Assembly (NCBI GenBank): GCA_038245795.1
Contig: JBBRSC010000011.1
Coordinates: 1-26,431 of the forward strand
Length of the DNA stretch: 26,431 nt
From: JBBRSC01 sp038245795
GTDB taxonomy: Bacteria; Actinomycetota; Acidimicrobiia; Acidimicrobiales; Microtrichaceae
Direction of reading: 5' to 3'
Part shown: piece by piece, positions 14,665-22,025 of the stretch
Position numbering within the stretch: position 1 is the first letter of the stretch
Layout of the letters: every line of letters starts with the position of its first letter
Position numbers and translations under genes: made by a program
The notes under the pieces: generated by a model
Database searches by the model: none
Told to the model about the DNA's origin: nothing
Seen by the model: only the letters and a program-made list of their open reading frames with translations

Positions 14665-16200
14665 CTAGTTGATGAGGCGGTCGCGGTCGGCCCAGTACGG
14701 CTCGCGGAGCTTGAACTTCTGCAGTTTCCCAGTCGCTGTCCGAGTGAGTTCGTCTCGGAACTCGAACGTGGTCGGGCACTTGAAATGGGCCATCGCGCTG
14801 CGGCAGTGCTCGACGAGTTCGGCCTCGGTCACCTGCGAATCCGGAGCCCGAACAATCAACGCCTTGATCGTCTCGCCCCACTTCTCGTGCGGCACACCGA
14901 TGACCGCGACTTCCGCTACCCCAGGATGGTTGAACAGCACATCCTCGACCTCGATGGAGCTGACGTTTTCGCCACCGGTGATGATGATGTCCTTCTTCCG
15001 ATCCGAGATCGTCAGATACGAATCGTCACCGATGTCGCCGCCGTCACCGGTGTGGAACCAGCCGTTCTCGAGCGCCACGCTCGTTGCCTCGGGCTGAGCC
15101 CAGTAACTCTTGAGCACCACGTTGGAACGGGCCAGCACCTCGCCGTCCGGCGACGTGTCGAGTTCGACCCCGATCGCTGGAGCGCCAGCCCTGACCAGAT
15201 GGGTGGCACGCTCGGCTGCGGTCAGCTCATCCCACTCGGACCGACCACGATTCATGGTGAGCAACGGGGCCGTTTCGGTGAGCCCGTAGATCTGAATGAA
15301 CTCCCAGCCCAGTTCCGTCTCAACCCGTTCGATCGTGCGAGTGGGCGGTGGGGCCCCCGCCACCACGATCCGCGCCCGGCCACTGCCCGGAATCGGTCCC
15401 TCCCACGAGGCCGCAGCCTCGAGAATCATCGAGACCACCGCTGGGGCGCCGCACAGGTACGTCACGCCGTGGGCCTCGATCCTGCGCAGGATCTCGCGGC
15501 CATCGACCTTGCGAAGCAGCACATGGGTTCCGCCCATCCCGGTCACGCTGTACGTCATTCCCCAACCATTGCAATGGAACTGCGGCAGCGTGTGGAGATA
15601 CACATCGCGGTCGCTGACGCTCGCCTGCCAACCAAAGGTCGTGGCATTCACCCACAGACTCCGATGTGTCTGCTCCACGCCTTTGGGCCGGGCCGTTGTC
15701 CCCGAGGTGTAGTTGATCGTGGCGGTCGCGTCCTCGTCGGCCTCCCAGGCTCGGGGTTCCGTAGCGTTGCCGAATAACACGTCGTCGGCCTCGGATCCGA
15801 TCACGAATCGATGACGAGCCGCCACGCCTGCCAACGCGTCCTCGAGTTCGGGATCGATGATCAGCACATCTGAACCAGAATCCTCGACGATGTACGCCAC
15901 CTCGGCCGCGCTCAGCCGGAAATTGATCGGCACGAAGATGCGGCCCCAGCCGCTCACGCCGTAGAAGCTGGTCAGCATCCGCGCCGAATTCTGCGACACC
16001 ATCGCAACGCGCGCACCGACCGGAACGCCGAGTTGGTCCAGGGCCGCCGCCATCGAACGCGCACGCGACGCCATGTCCCGATACGAGAAGGTTCCCCATG
16101 ACGGTGCCGGCTGATCCGGTTCGTCGATGATCGCCAAGCGATCGCCGTAGACCAACTCGGCCCGTCGGAGGAAGTCGTTGATCGTCAGTGCCACCTTCAT
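14665..16200 (-). CDS. Acyl-CoA ligase (AlkK/medium-chain-like AMP-binding enzyme)
   Basis: This is a 511-residue class I adenylate-forming enzyme. It has INYTSGTTARPKGV at about 165, LPQFHCNGWGMTY, the adenine motif QIYGLTETAP, WFHTGDGGDIGDDSYL, the hinge DRKKDIIITGGENVSSIEVE, and the C-terminal catalytic lysine in TRTATGKLQKFKLR. The LPxFHCNGWG motif is typical of the AlkK/DmdB-like branch, which activates medium-chain, methylmercaptopropionate-like or aromatic acids, and differs from the first ligase in this window (LFHVSGCHS). ATG 16200 is preferred to the TTG nine bases upstream because TAGCGT lies exactly 8 nt before it. It starts 24 nt after the metY stop but has its own promoter signal, so it need not depend on metY transcription. 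Confidence 0.92.
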   Translation of the reverse strand: MKVALTINDFLRRAELVYGDRLAIIDEPDQPAPSWGTFSYRDMASRARSMAAALDQLGVPVGARVAMVSQNSARMLTSFYGVSGWGRIFVPINFRLSAAEVAYIVEDSGSDVLIIDPELEDALAGVAARHRFVIGSEADDVLFGNATEPRAWEADEDATATINYTSGTTARPKGVEQTHRSLWVNATTFGWQASVSDRDVYLHTLPQFHCNGWGMTYSVTGMGGTHVLLRKVDGREILRRIEAHGVTYLCGAPAVVSMILEAAASWEGPIPGSGRARIVVAGAPPPTRTIERVETELGWEFIQIYGLTETAPLLTMNRGRSEWDELTAAERATHLVRAGAPAIGVELDTSPDGEVLARSNVVLKSYWAQPEATSVALENGWFHTGDGGDIGDDSYLTISDRKKDIIITGGENVSSIEVEDVLFNHPGVAEVAVIGVPHEKWGETIKALIVRAPDSQVTEAELVEHCRSAMAHFKCPTTFEFRDELTRTATGKLQKFKLREPYWADRDRLIN

Positions 16201-16208
16201 GGCGCCCA

Positions 16209-16214
16209 ACGCTA
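16209..16214 (-). promoter_or_regulatory. -10 box (TAGCGT) of the second acyl-CoA ligase, leaderless geometry
   Basis: On the minus strand TAGCGT is followed by TGGGCGCC (8 nt) and then ATG 16200. It falls in the 24-nt gap behind metY. Confidence 0.5.
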
Positions 16215-16224
16215 CTGGTGAGAG

Positions 16225-17535
16225 CTACTTTGCGGCGGCGAATCCGATCTCGAGATCGGCGAGGATGTCGTCGATCGTCTCGAGGCCGACTGAGAGTCGG
16301 ATCAGGCCCGGCGACACACCCGCTGCGATCTGCTCGTCGGGGCCGAGCTGGCTATGCGTCGTCGATGCTGGGTGGATGACCAGCGAACGGACGTCGCCGA
16401 TGTTGGCGACGTGGCTGTGAAGTACCAGCGAGTCGGCAAACTTCTGGCCGGCCCCGCGGCCACCGGCGATGTCGAAGGCGAGCACCGATCCGTAGCCGCG
16501 ACCCTCGAAGTACTTCGTCGCGCGATCATGCGTCGGCGAATCGGGCGCGCCGGCGTAGTTGATTGCCTCGACCTGCGGGTGCGACGCCAGGAACTCGTAG
16601 ACCTTGTGGGCATTGGCCCAGTGGCGCTCCATACGAAGACTGAGTGTTTCCAGACCCTGCAGCGTCAGGAAGGCGTTGAACGGGCTGATGGCAGGTCCAA
16701 GGTCGCGGAGCAGCTGGACCCGCGCCTTGATGATGAAGGCGCCGTGGCCGAGTGCTGGGAAGTAGGCGAGGCCGTGGTAGCTCGGATCGGGTTCGGTCAT
16801 CATTGGATGGCGGCCCGACGCGGCGTAGTCGAAGGTGCCACCATCGATGATGGCGCCGCCGATGGAGGTGCCGTGGCCACCGATGAACTTGGTGGTCGAG
16901 TGCACGACCACATCGGCGCCCCACTTGAGCGGATTGATGCCGTAGGGCGATGGCACCGTGTTGTCCACGATCAGCGGCACGCCGATCTCATGGCCGACAC
17001 CCGACACACCCTCAATGTCCAACACGTCGTTGCGCGGGTTGGCCAGGACTTCGCCGAAGAATGCCCCAGTTGTCGGACGGGCCGCAGCGCGCCACTGGTC
17101 GAGATCGTGAGGATCGTCGACGAAGGTGACCTCAACGCCCATCTTGGGAAGCGTGTAGTGCAACAGGTTGTACGTGCCACCGTAGAGCTGCGGAGACGCT
17201 ACGACGTGTCCGCCAGCCTCGACGACATTGAGAATCGCGAGATGTTCGGCGGCCTGGCCGGATGCCACCGCTAACGCTCCAGGAATTCCGACCGCAGTGG
17301 CGGTGCCACCTTCGAGGTCCGACAGTCGCGCCTCCAGCACACCCTGGGTGGGGTTCATGATGCGGGTATAGATGTTGCCCATCTCGGCCAGCGCGAAAAG
17401 ATTGGCGGCGTGTGCCGAATCGCGAAATTCGTAGCTCGTCGTTTGATAGATCGGCACGGCCCGGGCACCGGTCGTCGGGTCAGGCTCCTGGCCCGAATGG
17501 ATTTGGCGGGTCTCGAAACCCCATGTCTCGCTCAT
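16225..17535 (-). CDS. metY: O-acetylhomoserine sulfhydrylase (aminocarboxypropyltransferase)
   Basis: It replaces the acetyl group of O-acetylhomoserine with sulfide to give homocysteine, the direct-sulfhydrylation route to methionine. The 436 residues show the Cys/Met-metabolism PLP enzyme pattern: FETRQIHSGQEPDPTTGARA, YQTTSYEF, YTRIMNPTQ, SGQAAEHLAI, the cofactor aspartate in IVDNTVPSPY, and the Schiff-base lysine K216 in HSTTKFIGGHG. Length and the GRHPMMTEPDPSYHG insert match MetY rather than MetB. ATG 17535 is chosen for its strong Shine-Dalgarno (GAGGAG, 7-nt spacing); the open frame extends to 17595 through the palindrome and -10 box. It follows thrB, which competes for the same precursor homoserine. 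Confidence 0.96.
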   Translation of the reverse strand: MSETWGFETRQIHSGQEPDPTTGARAVPIYQTTSYEFRDSAHAANLFALAEMGNIYTRIMNPTQGVLEARLSDLEGGTATAVGIPGALAVASGQAAEHLAILNVVEAGGHVVASPQLYGGTYNLLHYTLPKMGVEVTFVDDPHDLDQWRAAARPTTGAFFGEVLANPRNDVLDIEGVSGVGHEIGVPLIVDNTVPSPYGINPLKWGADVVVHSTTKFIGGHGTSIGGAIIDGGTFDYAASGRHPMMTEPDPSYHGLAYFPALGHGAFIIKARVQLLRDLGPAISPFNAFLTLQGLETLSLRMERHWANAHKVYEFLASHPQVEAINYAGAPDSPTHDRATKYFEGRGYGSVLAFDIAGGRGAGQKFADSLVLHSHVANIGDVRSLVIHPASTTHSQLGPDEQIAAGVSPGLIRLSVGLETIDDILADLEIGFAAAK

Positions 17536-17572
17536 CGTGTGCTCCTCGTAGTCTCGGGGTGGTCCGGGGGGA

Positions 17573-17578
17573 ACCCTA
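17573..17578 (-). promoter_or_regulatory. -10 box (TAGGGT) of metY
   Basis: On the minus strand TAGGGT fits TANNNT and would begin transcription near 17566, leaving a 5' UTR of about 30 nt with the GAGGAG ribosome site. The palindrome at 17584-17608 begins 5 bp upstream and covers the expected -35 region. Confidence 0.45.
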
Positions 17579-17583
17579 GCCGG

Positions 17584-17608
17584 AAACCTGACCAACTTGG
17601 TCAGGTTT
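17584..17608. promoter_or_regulatory. Perfect 12+1+12 palindrome, putative metY operator
   Basis: Arms AAACCTGACCAA (17584-17595) and TTGGTCAGGTTT (17597-17608) flank a single C. It lies between the thrB stop (17634) and the metY start (17535). No T-tract follows the potential hairpin on the minus strand, and it sits against the -10 box, so an operator is more likely than a terminator. The cognate regulator is not in the window and I do not recognise the motif with certainty. Confidence 0.6.
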
Positions 17609-17633
17609 AGGCTGCGGTCGAGGACCCGGCGGC

Positions 17634-18458
17634 TCAGGCTGCCCTCGAAACGCGAGCTCCATGAAGGTCAATGTCGAGCACACGAACGTTGCCCTCGCCT
17701 GAGAGCGACTCAGCCACCCGCTCGGCACGATCTGGCAGGACGAGTGCGGCCACGGTGGGGCCAGATCCGCTCAACCAGGTTGCGAGCACGTCGGTATCCG
17801 CCAGCCGCGCCAATGCTGCAGCGCTCGCCGGGGATCGTGCGAGTCGGCTGGCCGTGTGGAGCCGATCGTCGGTGGCATCCGCCAATACGTCGATCGTGCC
17901 AGTCACGAGCGCTGCGATCAAGAGCGCCGTCCGACCGACGTTGTGGACTGCATCGACGAACGGCACACGTTCGGGGAGCGCGGCACGGGCAGATCTTGTC
18001 GATGTTTCGCTCTCGGGCCACCAGACGACGAGCCGCACATCCAGCGCCATCGGCACTCGGATCGCATGACCAGCGGCCGCCACGACCAGCCCGCCAAGCA
18101 GTGACGCTGCGGCGTTGTCGGGATGCTGCTCCAGCCTCGACGCGATGGTCAGCGCACGCTGTCGCACTGCTGCCGAGTCGGCGTCAGTTTCGAGCACCCC
18201 CGCCAGCGCTCCGGCGACCCGCGCGGCACCGGAGAACCCGAGGCCGCGTCCGGGTGGAATCGGGCTGCGCCATGCCAAGCGCGTCGATGTTCCGCCCGCG
18301 GCGGCATAGGCGACGGCGGCGGGGTGGGTTGCCTCACATGTCAACAGGTCGTCGTCGTCGTCGTTGACTGCGAAAACGAACGGCAGCGCCACCGCCAACC
18401 CGAGGGCGTCAAAGCCGGGACCGAGATTGGCTGATGAGCCGGGAACCGTGACGCGCAT
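17634..18458 (-). CDS. thrB: Homoserine kinase
   Basis: It phosphorylates homoserine to O-phosphohomoserine, the step before threonine synthase. The 274-residue GHMP-kinase fold shows all three family motifs: VPGSSANLGPGFDALG at 5-20, the ATP loop IPPGRGLGFSGAA, and the C-terminal WLSGSGPTVAAL. EQHPDNAAASLLGG is the homoserine-kinase-specific motif. At 274 residues it is somewhat shorter than the common 300-320, with a compact C-terminal domain, but no motif is missing. ATG 18458 is fixed by the N-terminal motif and by TAGGGT 6 nt upstream. hom and thrC are not in the window. metY lies just downstream on the same strand, with its own promoter and operator. Confidence 0.94.
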   Translation of the reverse strand: MRVTVPGSSANLGPGFDALGLAVALPFVFAVNDDDDDLLTCEATHPAAVAYAAAGGTSTRLAWRSPIPPGRGLGFSGAARVAGALAGVLETDADSAAVRQRALTIASRLEQHPDNAAASLLGGLVVAAAGHAIRVPMALDVRLVVWWPESETSTRSARAALPERVPFVDAVHNVGRTALLIAALVTGTIDVLADATDDRLHTASRLARSPASAAALARLADTDVLATWLSGSGPTVAALVLPDRAERVAESLSGEGNVRVLDIDLHGARVSRAA

Positions 18459-18464
18459 CGGCTT

Positions 18465-18470
18465 ACCCTA
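18465..18470 (-). promoter_or_regulatory. -10 box (TAGGGT) of thrB, leaderless geometry
   Basis: On the minus strand TAGGGT is followed by AAGCCG (6 nt) and ATG 18458, without a Shine-Dalgarno. It lies in the 34-nt gap behind the lipoprotein gene. Confidence 0.5.
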
Positions 18471-18492
18471 GAAGTCGAGCAGTCTCGCCGTG

Positions 18493-19395
18493 TCAGAGGG
18501 TGATACGGATCGTCCCCGACCAAGCGCCCCACGTGCCGTTGGCTCGCGACCGGATCTTCACGTCGTACTTCGAGCCGAGGCACAAGAGAGCGGCCTGAAC
18601 CCGGCCGGTGGTGGGCCCGGCCACCACGGCTGAGGCATCGACCAGACATCCACCGCCGAAGAATGAATTCATGTCGATCTCGAACGCGTCCGCTCCGACA
18701 ACCGGGTTCCATGCGAAGTCGCCATACGTGTTGCAGCAACCCGAGCCTGTTTTGCGGAGACCCGTCGGTGCTGCCGGCGACCCCGTGACGCTGACGGAGC
18801 GCGTGCTCGTCGCCGACAGACCGTTGTTGTCGGTCACGACCAAGGACACCGAGAAGACCCCCGCGGGATAGGTATGCGAGCTCGTCACGCCGGTGGCGGT
18901 TGTGCCGTCGCCAAAGTCCCAGGCATAGCTCGTGATGCTGCCGTCGGGATCGTTCGAGGCTGCGGCGTTGAGCGCCACGGTCAACGGTGCGGCCCCAGAA
19001 CTCGGCGTGGCGGTGAAGCTCGAGACAGGTGCCACGTTGGTGGCCGTGATGACGATCGAGGTCGATCCGAACGCGCCGAGATTGTCGGTCACGAGGAGCT
19101 GAGCGGTGTAGGTGCCCGTGGCGTAGACGTGGCTCGTCGTGATGCCCGAGCCAGCGGTTCCATCGCCGAAGTCCCAGGAATAGTTGATGAGCGTTCCGTC
19201 AGAATCGGTCGACGCGCTGCCGTCGAAGGCAACGGTCAGCGGCGCGCTTCCGCTCGTCGGTGATGCGGTTGCCGACGCGACCGGGGCGATGTTCGGTGGT
19301 GTCCCGCCGCCGCCCCCAGTGGTGCACGCTGAGGCGGCCAGCAGCACCGCTGCGAGCGCACCCGTCGTGATGGATCTCGTGATTCGGATACTCAT
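18493..19395 (-). CDS. Lipoprotein with two PKD domains and a four-cysteine C-terminal domain
   Basis: This is a 300-residue exported protein. A basic N-terminus, hydrophobic stretch and lipobox AASAC (acylated C24) are followed by a Gly/Thr-rich linker. There are two PKD (immunoglobulin-like) repeats at about 35-119 and 120-206, each with SGSAPLTV/SGAAPLTV, S.DSDG/NDPDG, Y.WDFGDGT and S.HxYxxG. The last 90 residues (211-300) form a separate domain with C220, C221, C250 and C272 and an FN3-like ending (YDVKIRSRANGTWGAWSGTI). That domain is about 68% identical by hand alignment (62 of 91 positions) to the end of the upstream lipoprotein. PKD domains usually serve adhesion or spacing at the cell surface. 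A GGGGGA ribosome site precedes ATG 19395. Only 24 nt separate it from the upstream gene, so they are probably one operon. Confidence 0.88.
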   Translation of the reverse strand: MSIRITRSITTGALAAVLLAASACTTGGGGGTPPNIAPVASATASPTSGSAPLTVAFDGSASTDSDGTLINYSWDFGDGTAGSGITTSHVYATGTYTAQLLVTDNLGAFGSTSIVITATNVAPVSSFTATPSSGAAPLTVALNAAASNDPDGSITSYAWDFGDGTTATGVTSSHTYPAGVFSVSLVVTDNNGLSATSTRSVSVTGSPAAPTGLRKTGSGCCNTYGDFAWNPVVGADAFEIDMNSFFGGGCLVDASAVVAGPTTGRVQAALLCLGSKYDVKIRSRANGTWGAWSGTIRITL

Positions 19396-19419
19396 GTGTC
19401 CCCCAAGGAGTCGATAGAT

Positions 19420-20829
19420 CTAGAGCGTTATGCGGATCGTCGGCGACCATGGCCCCCAGAGCCCGTTGGCCATGGCACGAATACTCACGTCGTACTTCGA
19501 ACCGAGGCACAGGCCAAACGCCTGGACCCGGCCTCGCGAGGTCTGGCCGTTGATCACGGCCGAGTGGTCCGTCAGGCATCCTCCGCCGAGGAACCCGTCC
19601 ATGTTGATCTGGTAGTCGGTGGCACCGGCGAGGGGCGTCCACGCAAAGTCGCCGTAGGTATCGCAACATCCCGACCCCGTCTTGGTGAGCCCGCTCGGCG
19701 CCACCGATGGGGCGCCGCCCACAGAGATATTTCTGGTGGAGGACGTCGACTCGCCAGCGTTGTCGGTCACCGTCAAGGTGACCGGGAAGGTACCGGACGT
19801 GCTGAAGATATGGCTGTTCAGAACCCCGGTGCCCGTCGTGAAGTCACCGAAGTTCCAGTCGTACGCCACGATCGTTCCGTCGGGATCAGCCGAGGGCCCC
19901 GCGTTGAACGAGACCGGCAGGGGCGCCGAGCCCGATGACGTCGAGGCGGTGAAGTTCGCGAACGGCAACTGATTGATGGTCGCCGCGTTGATCACCTGGA
20001 TGTCGTAGTCATGGCGCCCATTTCCCTGATCCATGACCTGGTTGGTGAACGTGCAGTTGTGGCCGAGCGAGAAGATCTCTCCCCCGTTGATGTCGGGTGG
20101 CACCGAGACGATCGGGATTGCCACGCTCGGGAAATGCAATCCGGCTACGGCCGAGTCGACGATCGTTGACAACGCTCCGGTGGCAGGGATGCCGACATAG
20201 AAACGTGAGCCGATGGGATCGTCTGGGATCCCGGGGATGCTTGCGAACAACGCTCCCGCAATCAGGTTGAACGTCGAGCCGAAGTCGCCGAAGAGCTGCG
20301 ATACCAACGCGTTGCCGTCGGTCGGCAGGGTTCCCGCCGCCACCGTTGCGTTGAGTGCATTGCGGATGACGTTCAGCGTGCTGAAGGCAACGCCGGCGAC
20401 GCTCACATCGTCCTGATCCATGGCCCACGTCCAGGTGCCGACCACCTCGAGTGGGGTGGCGGGATTCAAGAGGTCCAACACATCGACCATCTTCACCCCC
20501 GCGAAGTTGACTTCGGACTGCTGCGCTCCCACGTTGACGTGCGATTGGCCGTCACCCAGGTCATTGAACGCATCCGATCGATCGCCGACAAGGCCGACCT
20601 GAGCGGAGTTGGCAACGCCGACCTTCACCCGGAACCAGAGCTGGTACGAGAACGTCTCGTCACGAACCCCATAGAGAAAGGAGTCGTTGTGATTGACGAC
20701 CGTGACCTTGCTGGCGCGGAACTTGAACGTCGAGCCCGCCGGCGCGCCACCGGTGCTGGTCGCACACCCGGCCGCCAGCATCGCCACCGTCAGCCCGAAC
20801 ACGCCCAGAAGCCGTGAGTGTCGTCGCAT
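19420..20829 (-). CDS. Lipoprotein with unknown N-terminal domain, one PKD domain and a four-cysteine C-terminal domain
   Basis: This is a 469-residue exported protein. The signal peptide ends in the lipobox LAAGC (C22). Residues about 33-283 form a large beta-rich domain I do not recognise: it contains VVNHNDSFLYGVRDETFSYQ, a hydrophobic mid-section (STLNVIRNALNATVAAGTLP) and a lone C259. One PKD domain follows (about 288-372, with SGSAPLPV, ADPDG, YDWNFGDF). The C-terminal domain at 379-469 has C388, C389, C418 and C441 and matches the end of the next lipoprotein. ATG 20829 is chosen because it gives the signal peptide and has GGAGGG upstream; the frame opens earlier through the promoter. 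Likely anchored outside the membrane. Function unknown; it may bind a ligand or partner. Confidence 0.87.
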   Translation of the reverse strand: MRRHSRLLGVFGLTVAMLAAGCATSTGGAPAGSTFKFRASKVTVVNHNDSFLYGVRDETFSYQLWFRVKVGVANSAQVGLVGDRSDAFNDLGDGQSHVNVGAQQSEVNFAGVKMVDVLDLLNPATPLEVVGTWTWAMDQDDVSVAGVAFSTLNVIRNALNATVAAGTLPTDGNALVSQLFGDFGSTFNLIAGALFASIPGIPDDPIGSRFYVGIPATGALSTIVDSAVAGLHFPSVAIPIVSVPPDINGGEIFSLGHNCTFTNQVMDQGNGRHDYDIQVINAATINQLPFANFTASTSSGSAPLPVSFNAGPSADPDGTIVAYDWNFGDFTTGTGVLNSHIFSTSGTFPVTLTVTDNAGESTSSTRNISVGGAPSVAPSGLTKTGSGCCDTYGDFAWTPLAGATDYQINMDGFLGGGCLTDHSAVINGQTSRGRVQAFGLCLGSKYDVSIRAMANGLWGPWSPTIRITL

Positions 20830-20885
20830 CTTGGTTCCCTCCGCCACCGCGTGTCGCCCGACACACGGAATGTCCCTCGGCAAAG

Positions 20886-20891
20886 AGCGTA
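20886..20891 (-). promoter_or_regulatory. -10 box (TACGCT) of the lipoprotein operon
   Basis: On the minus strand TACGCT would start transcription near 20879 and leave a 5' UTR of about 50 nt with the GGAGGG ribosome site. The palindrome at 20903-20924 lies 11 bp upstream, over the -35 region. Confidence 0.4.
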
Positions 20892-20902
20892 CCTCAACTC
20901 CG

Positions 20903-20924
20903 AAACTAGAACAAGTTCTAGTTT
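20903..20924. promoter_or_regulatory. Perfect 10+2+10 palindrome, fits KstR-type operator consensus
   Basis: Arms AAACTAGAAC (20903-20912) and GTTCTAGTTT (20915-20924) flank AA. The centre TAGAACAAGTTCTA fits TnnAACnnGTTnnA, the published consensus for KstR, the TetR-type cholesterol-catabolism repressor of mycobacteria. It abuts the ilvC stop codon (20925-20927) and covers the expected -35 of the lipoprotein promoter. An ilvC terminator is less likely because the hairpin would have a 2-nt loop and no T-tract. Confidence 0.55.
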
Positions 20925-21956
20925 CTAGCCCTGCCCACCAGAGGCCTCGGCGACCGACTGCTTGCCCTGGCTGATCCAAGGCATGAGGGACCGCAGTTCT
21001 TTACCGACGCTTTCGATCTGATGGGTCTTGCCCGCTTCCTCGAGAGCGTGGAAGTTCTTGCGGCCCGACTCGGATTCAGCGATCCATTCGTCGGCGAATT
21101 GACCAGACTGGATCTCGGCAAGGATCTTCTTCATCTCGGCCTTCACGGTGTCGGTGATGACCCGGGGGCCACGGGTGAGATCGCCGTACTCGGCCGTGTC
21201 GGAGATCGAATAGCGCATCCCGGCAATGCCCTCTTCGTAGATCAGGTCGACGATGAGCTTCACCTCGTGCAGACACTCGAAGTATGCAGCTTCGGGCTGG
21301 TAGCCGGCCTCGACAAGCGTCTCGAACCCCGCCTGGATGAGCGAGGTGAGCCCGCCGCACAGCACGACCTGCTCGCCAAAGAGATCCGTCTCGGTCTCCT
21401 CGGTGAAGGTGGTCTCGAGTACTCCGGCCCGCGCGCCACCGATGGCATCGGCATAGGCCATGGCGAGTCCGCGGGCGCTCCCCGAAGCGTCCTGCTCAAC
21501 CGCAATCAGGCACGGCACTCCCCCACCCTCGGTATAGGTTCGCCGCACGAGATGGCCTGGGCCCTTCGGGGCGACCATCGCCACGTCGACGGTTGTTGGC
21601 GGCACGATACGCCCAAAGCGAATGTTGAAGCCGTGAGCGAACAGCAGCGCATCGCCATCGGCGAGGTTCGGTGCGATGAACTCGTCGTAGATGGCCTTCT
21701 GCTCGGTGTCGGGCAACAGGATCATGATGACGTCAGCTTCAGCGGTCGCTTCGGCCAGACCCATCACCTTGAGCCCAGCGGCCTCGGCCTTGGCAGCAGA
21801 ACCGGAGCCGGCACGGAGACCAACACGCACATCGATGCCCGATTCCTTGAGGTTCAGCGCGTGCGCATGACCCTGGCTGCCATAGCCGAGCACGGCCACC
21901 TTGCGGCCATCGATCAGCGAGCGATCGGCGTCTTTTTCGTAGAACACGTTGGCCAT
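20925..21956 (-). CDS. ilvC: Ketol-acid reductoisomerase, short (class I) type
   Basis: It isomerises and reduces acetolactate or acetohydroxybutyrate to the dihydroxy acids of valine and isoleucine synthesis, using NADPH and Mg2+. The 343 residues are the usual length for class I. Visible are the nucleotide motif GYGSQG at 24-29, H108 in FAHGFNI, K131 in APKGPGH, the metal ligands D191 and E195 (ETDLFGEQ) and E227 and E231 (YFECLHE). R48/S51/S53 in the LRAGSGS loop suggest NADPH preference. ATG 21956 has GGAG 10 nt upstream. It lies 69 nt behind ilvN on the same strand, with no clear terminator or promoter between, and is taken as the third gene of an ilvBNC operon. Its TAG stop touches the palindrome belonging to the next transcription unit. 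Confidence 0.97.
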   Translation of the reverse strand: MANVFYEKDADRSLIDGRKVAVLGYGSQGHAHALNLKESGIDVRVGLRAGSGSAAKAEAAGLKVMGLAEATAEADVIMILLPDTEQKAIYDEFIAPNLADGDALLFAHGFNIRFGRIVPPTTVDVAMVAPKGPGHLVRRTYTEGGGVPCLIAVEQDASGSARGLAMAYADAIGGARAGVLETTFTEETETDLFGEQVVLCGGLTSLIQAGFETLVEAGYQPEAAYFECLHEVKLIVDLIYEEGIAGMRYSISDTAEYGDLTRGPRVITDTVKAEMKKILAEIQSGQFADEWIAESESGRKNFHALEEAGKTHQIESVGKELRSLMPWISQGKQSVAEASGGQG

Positions 21957-22025
21957 CGGACCGAAACTCCTGTGTGGGGGACGTTCTTTTCTAGCCGCCG
22001 AGCGCGGTCGAGCCCAAGTGCGGAC

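Noticed and set aside
17536..17633. SAM or other riboswitch upstream of metY
   Set aside because: Only 98 bp are available, with a predicted UTR of about 30 nt; the structure present is a simple palindrome upstream of the -10 box.
20903..20924. Intrinsic terminator of ilvC
   Set aside because: The stem would have a 2-nt loop and no T-tract, and it overlaps the next promoter; an operator fits better.
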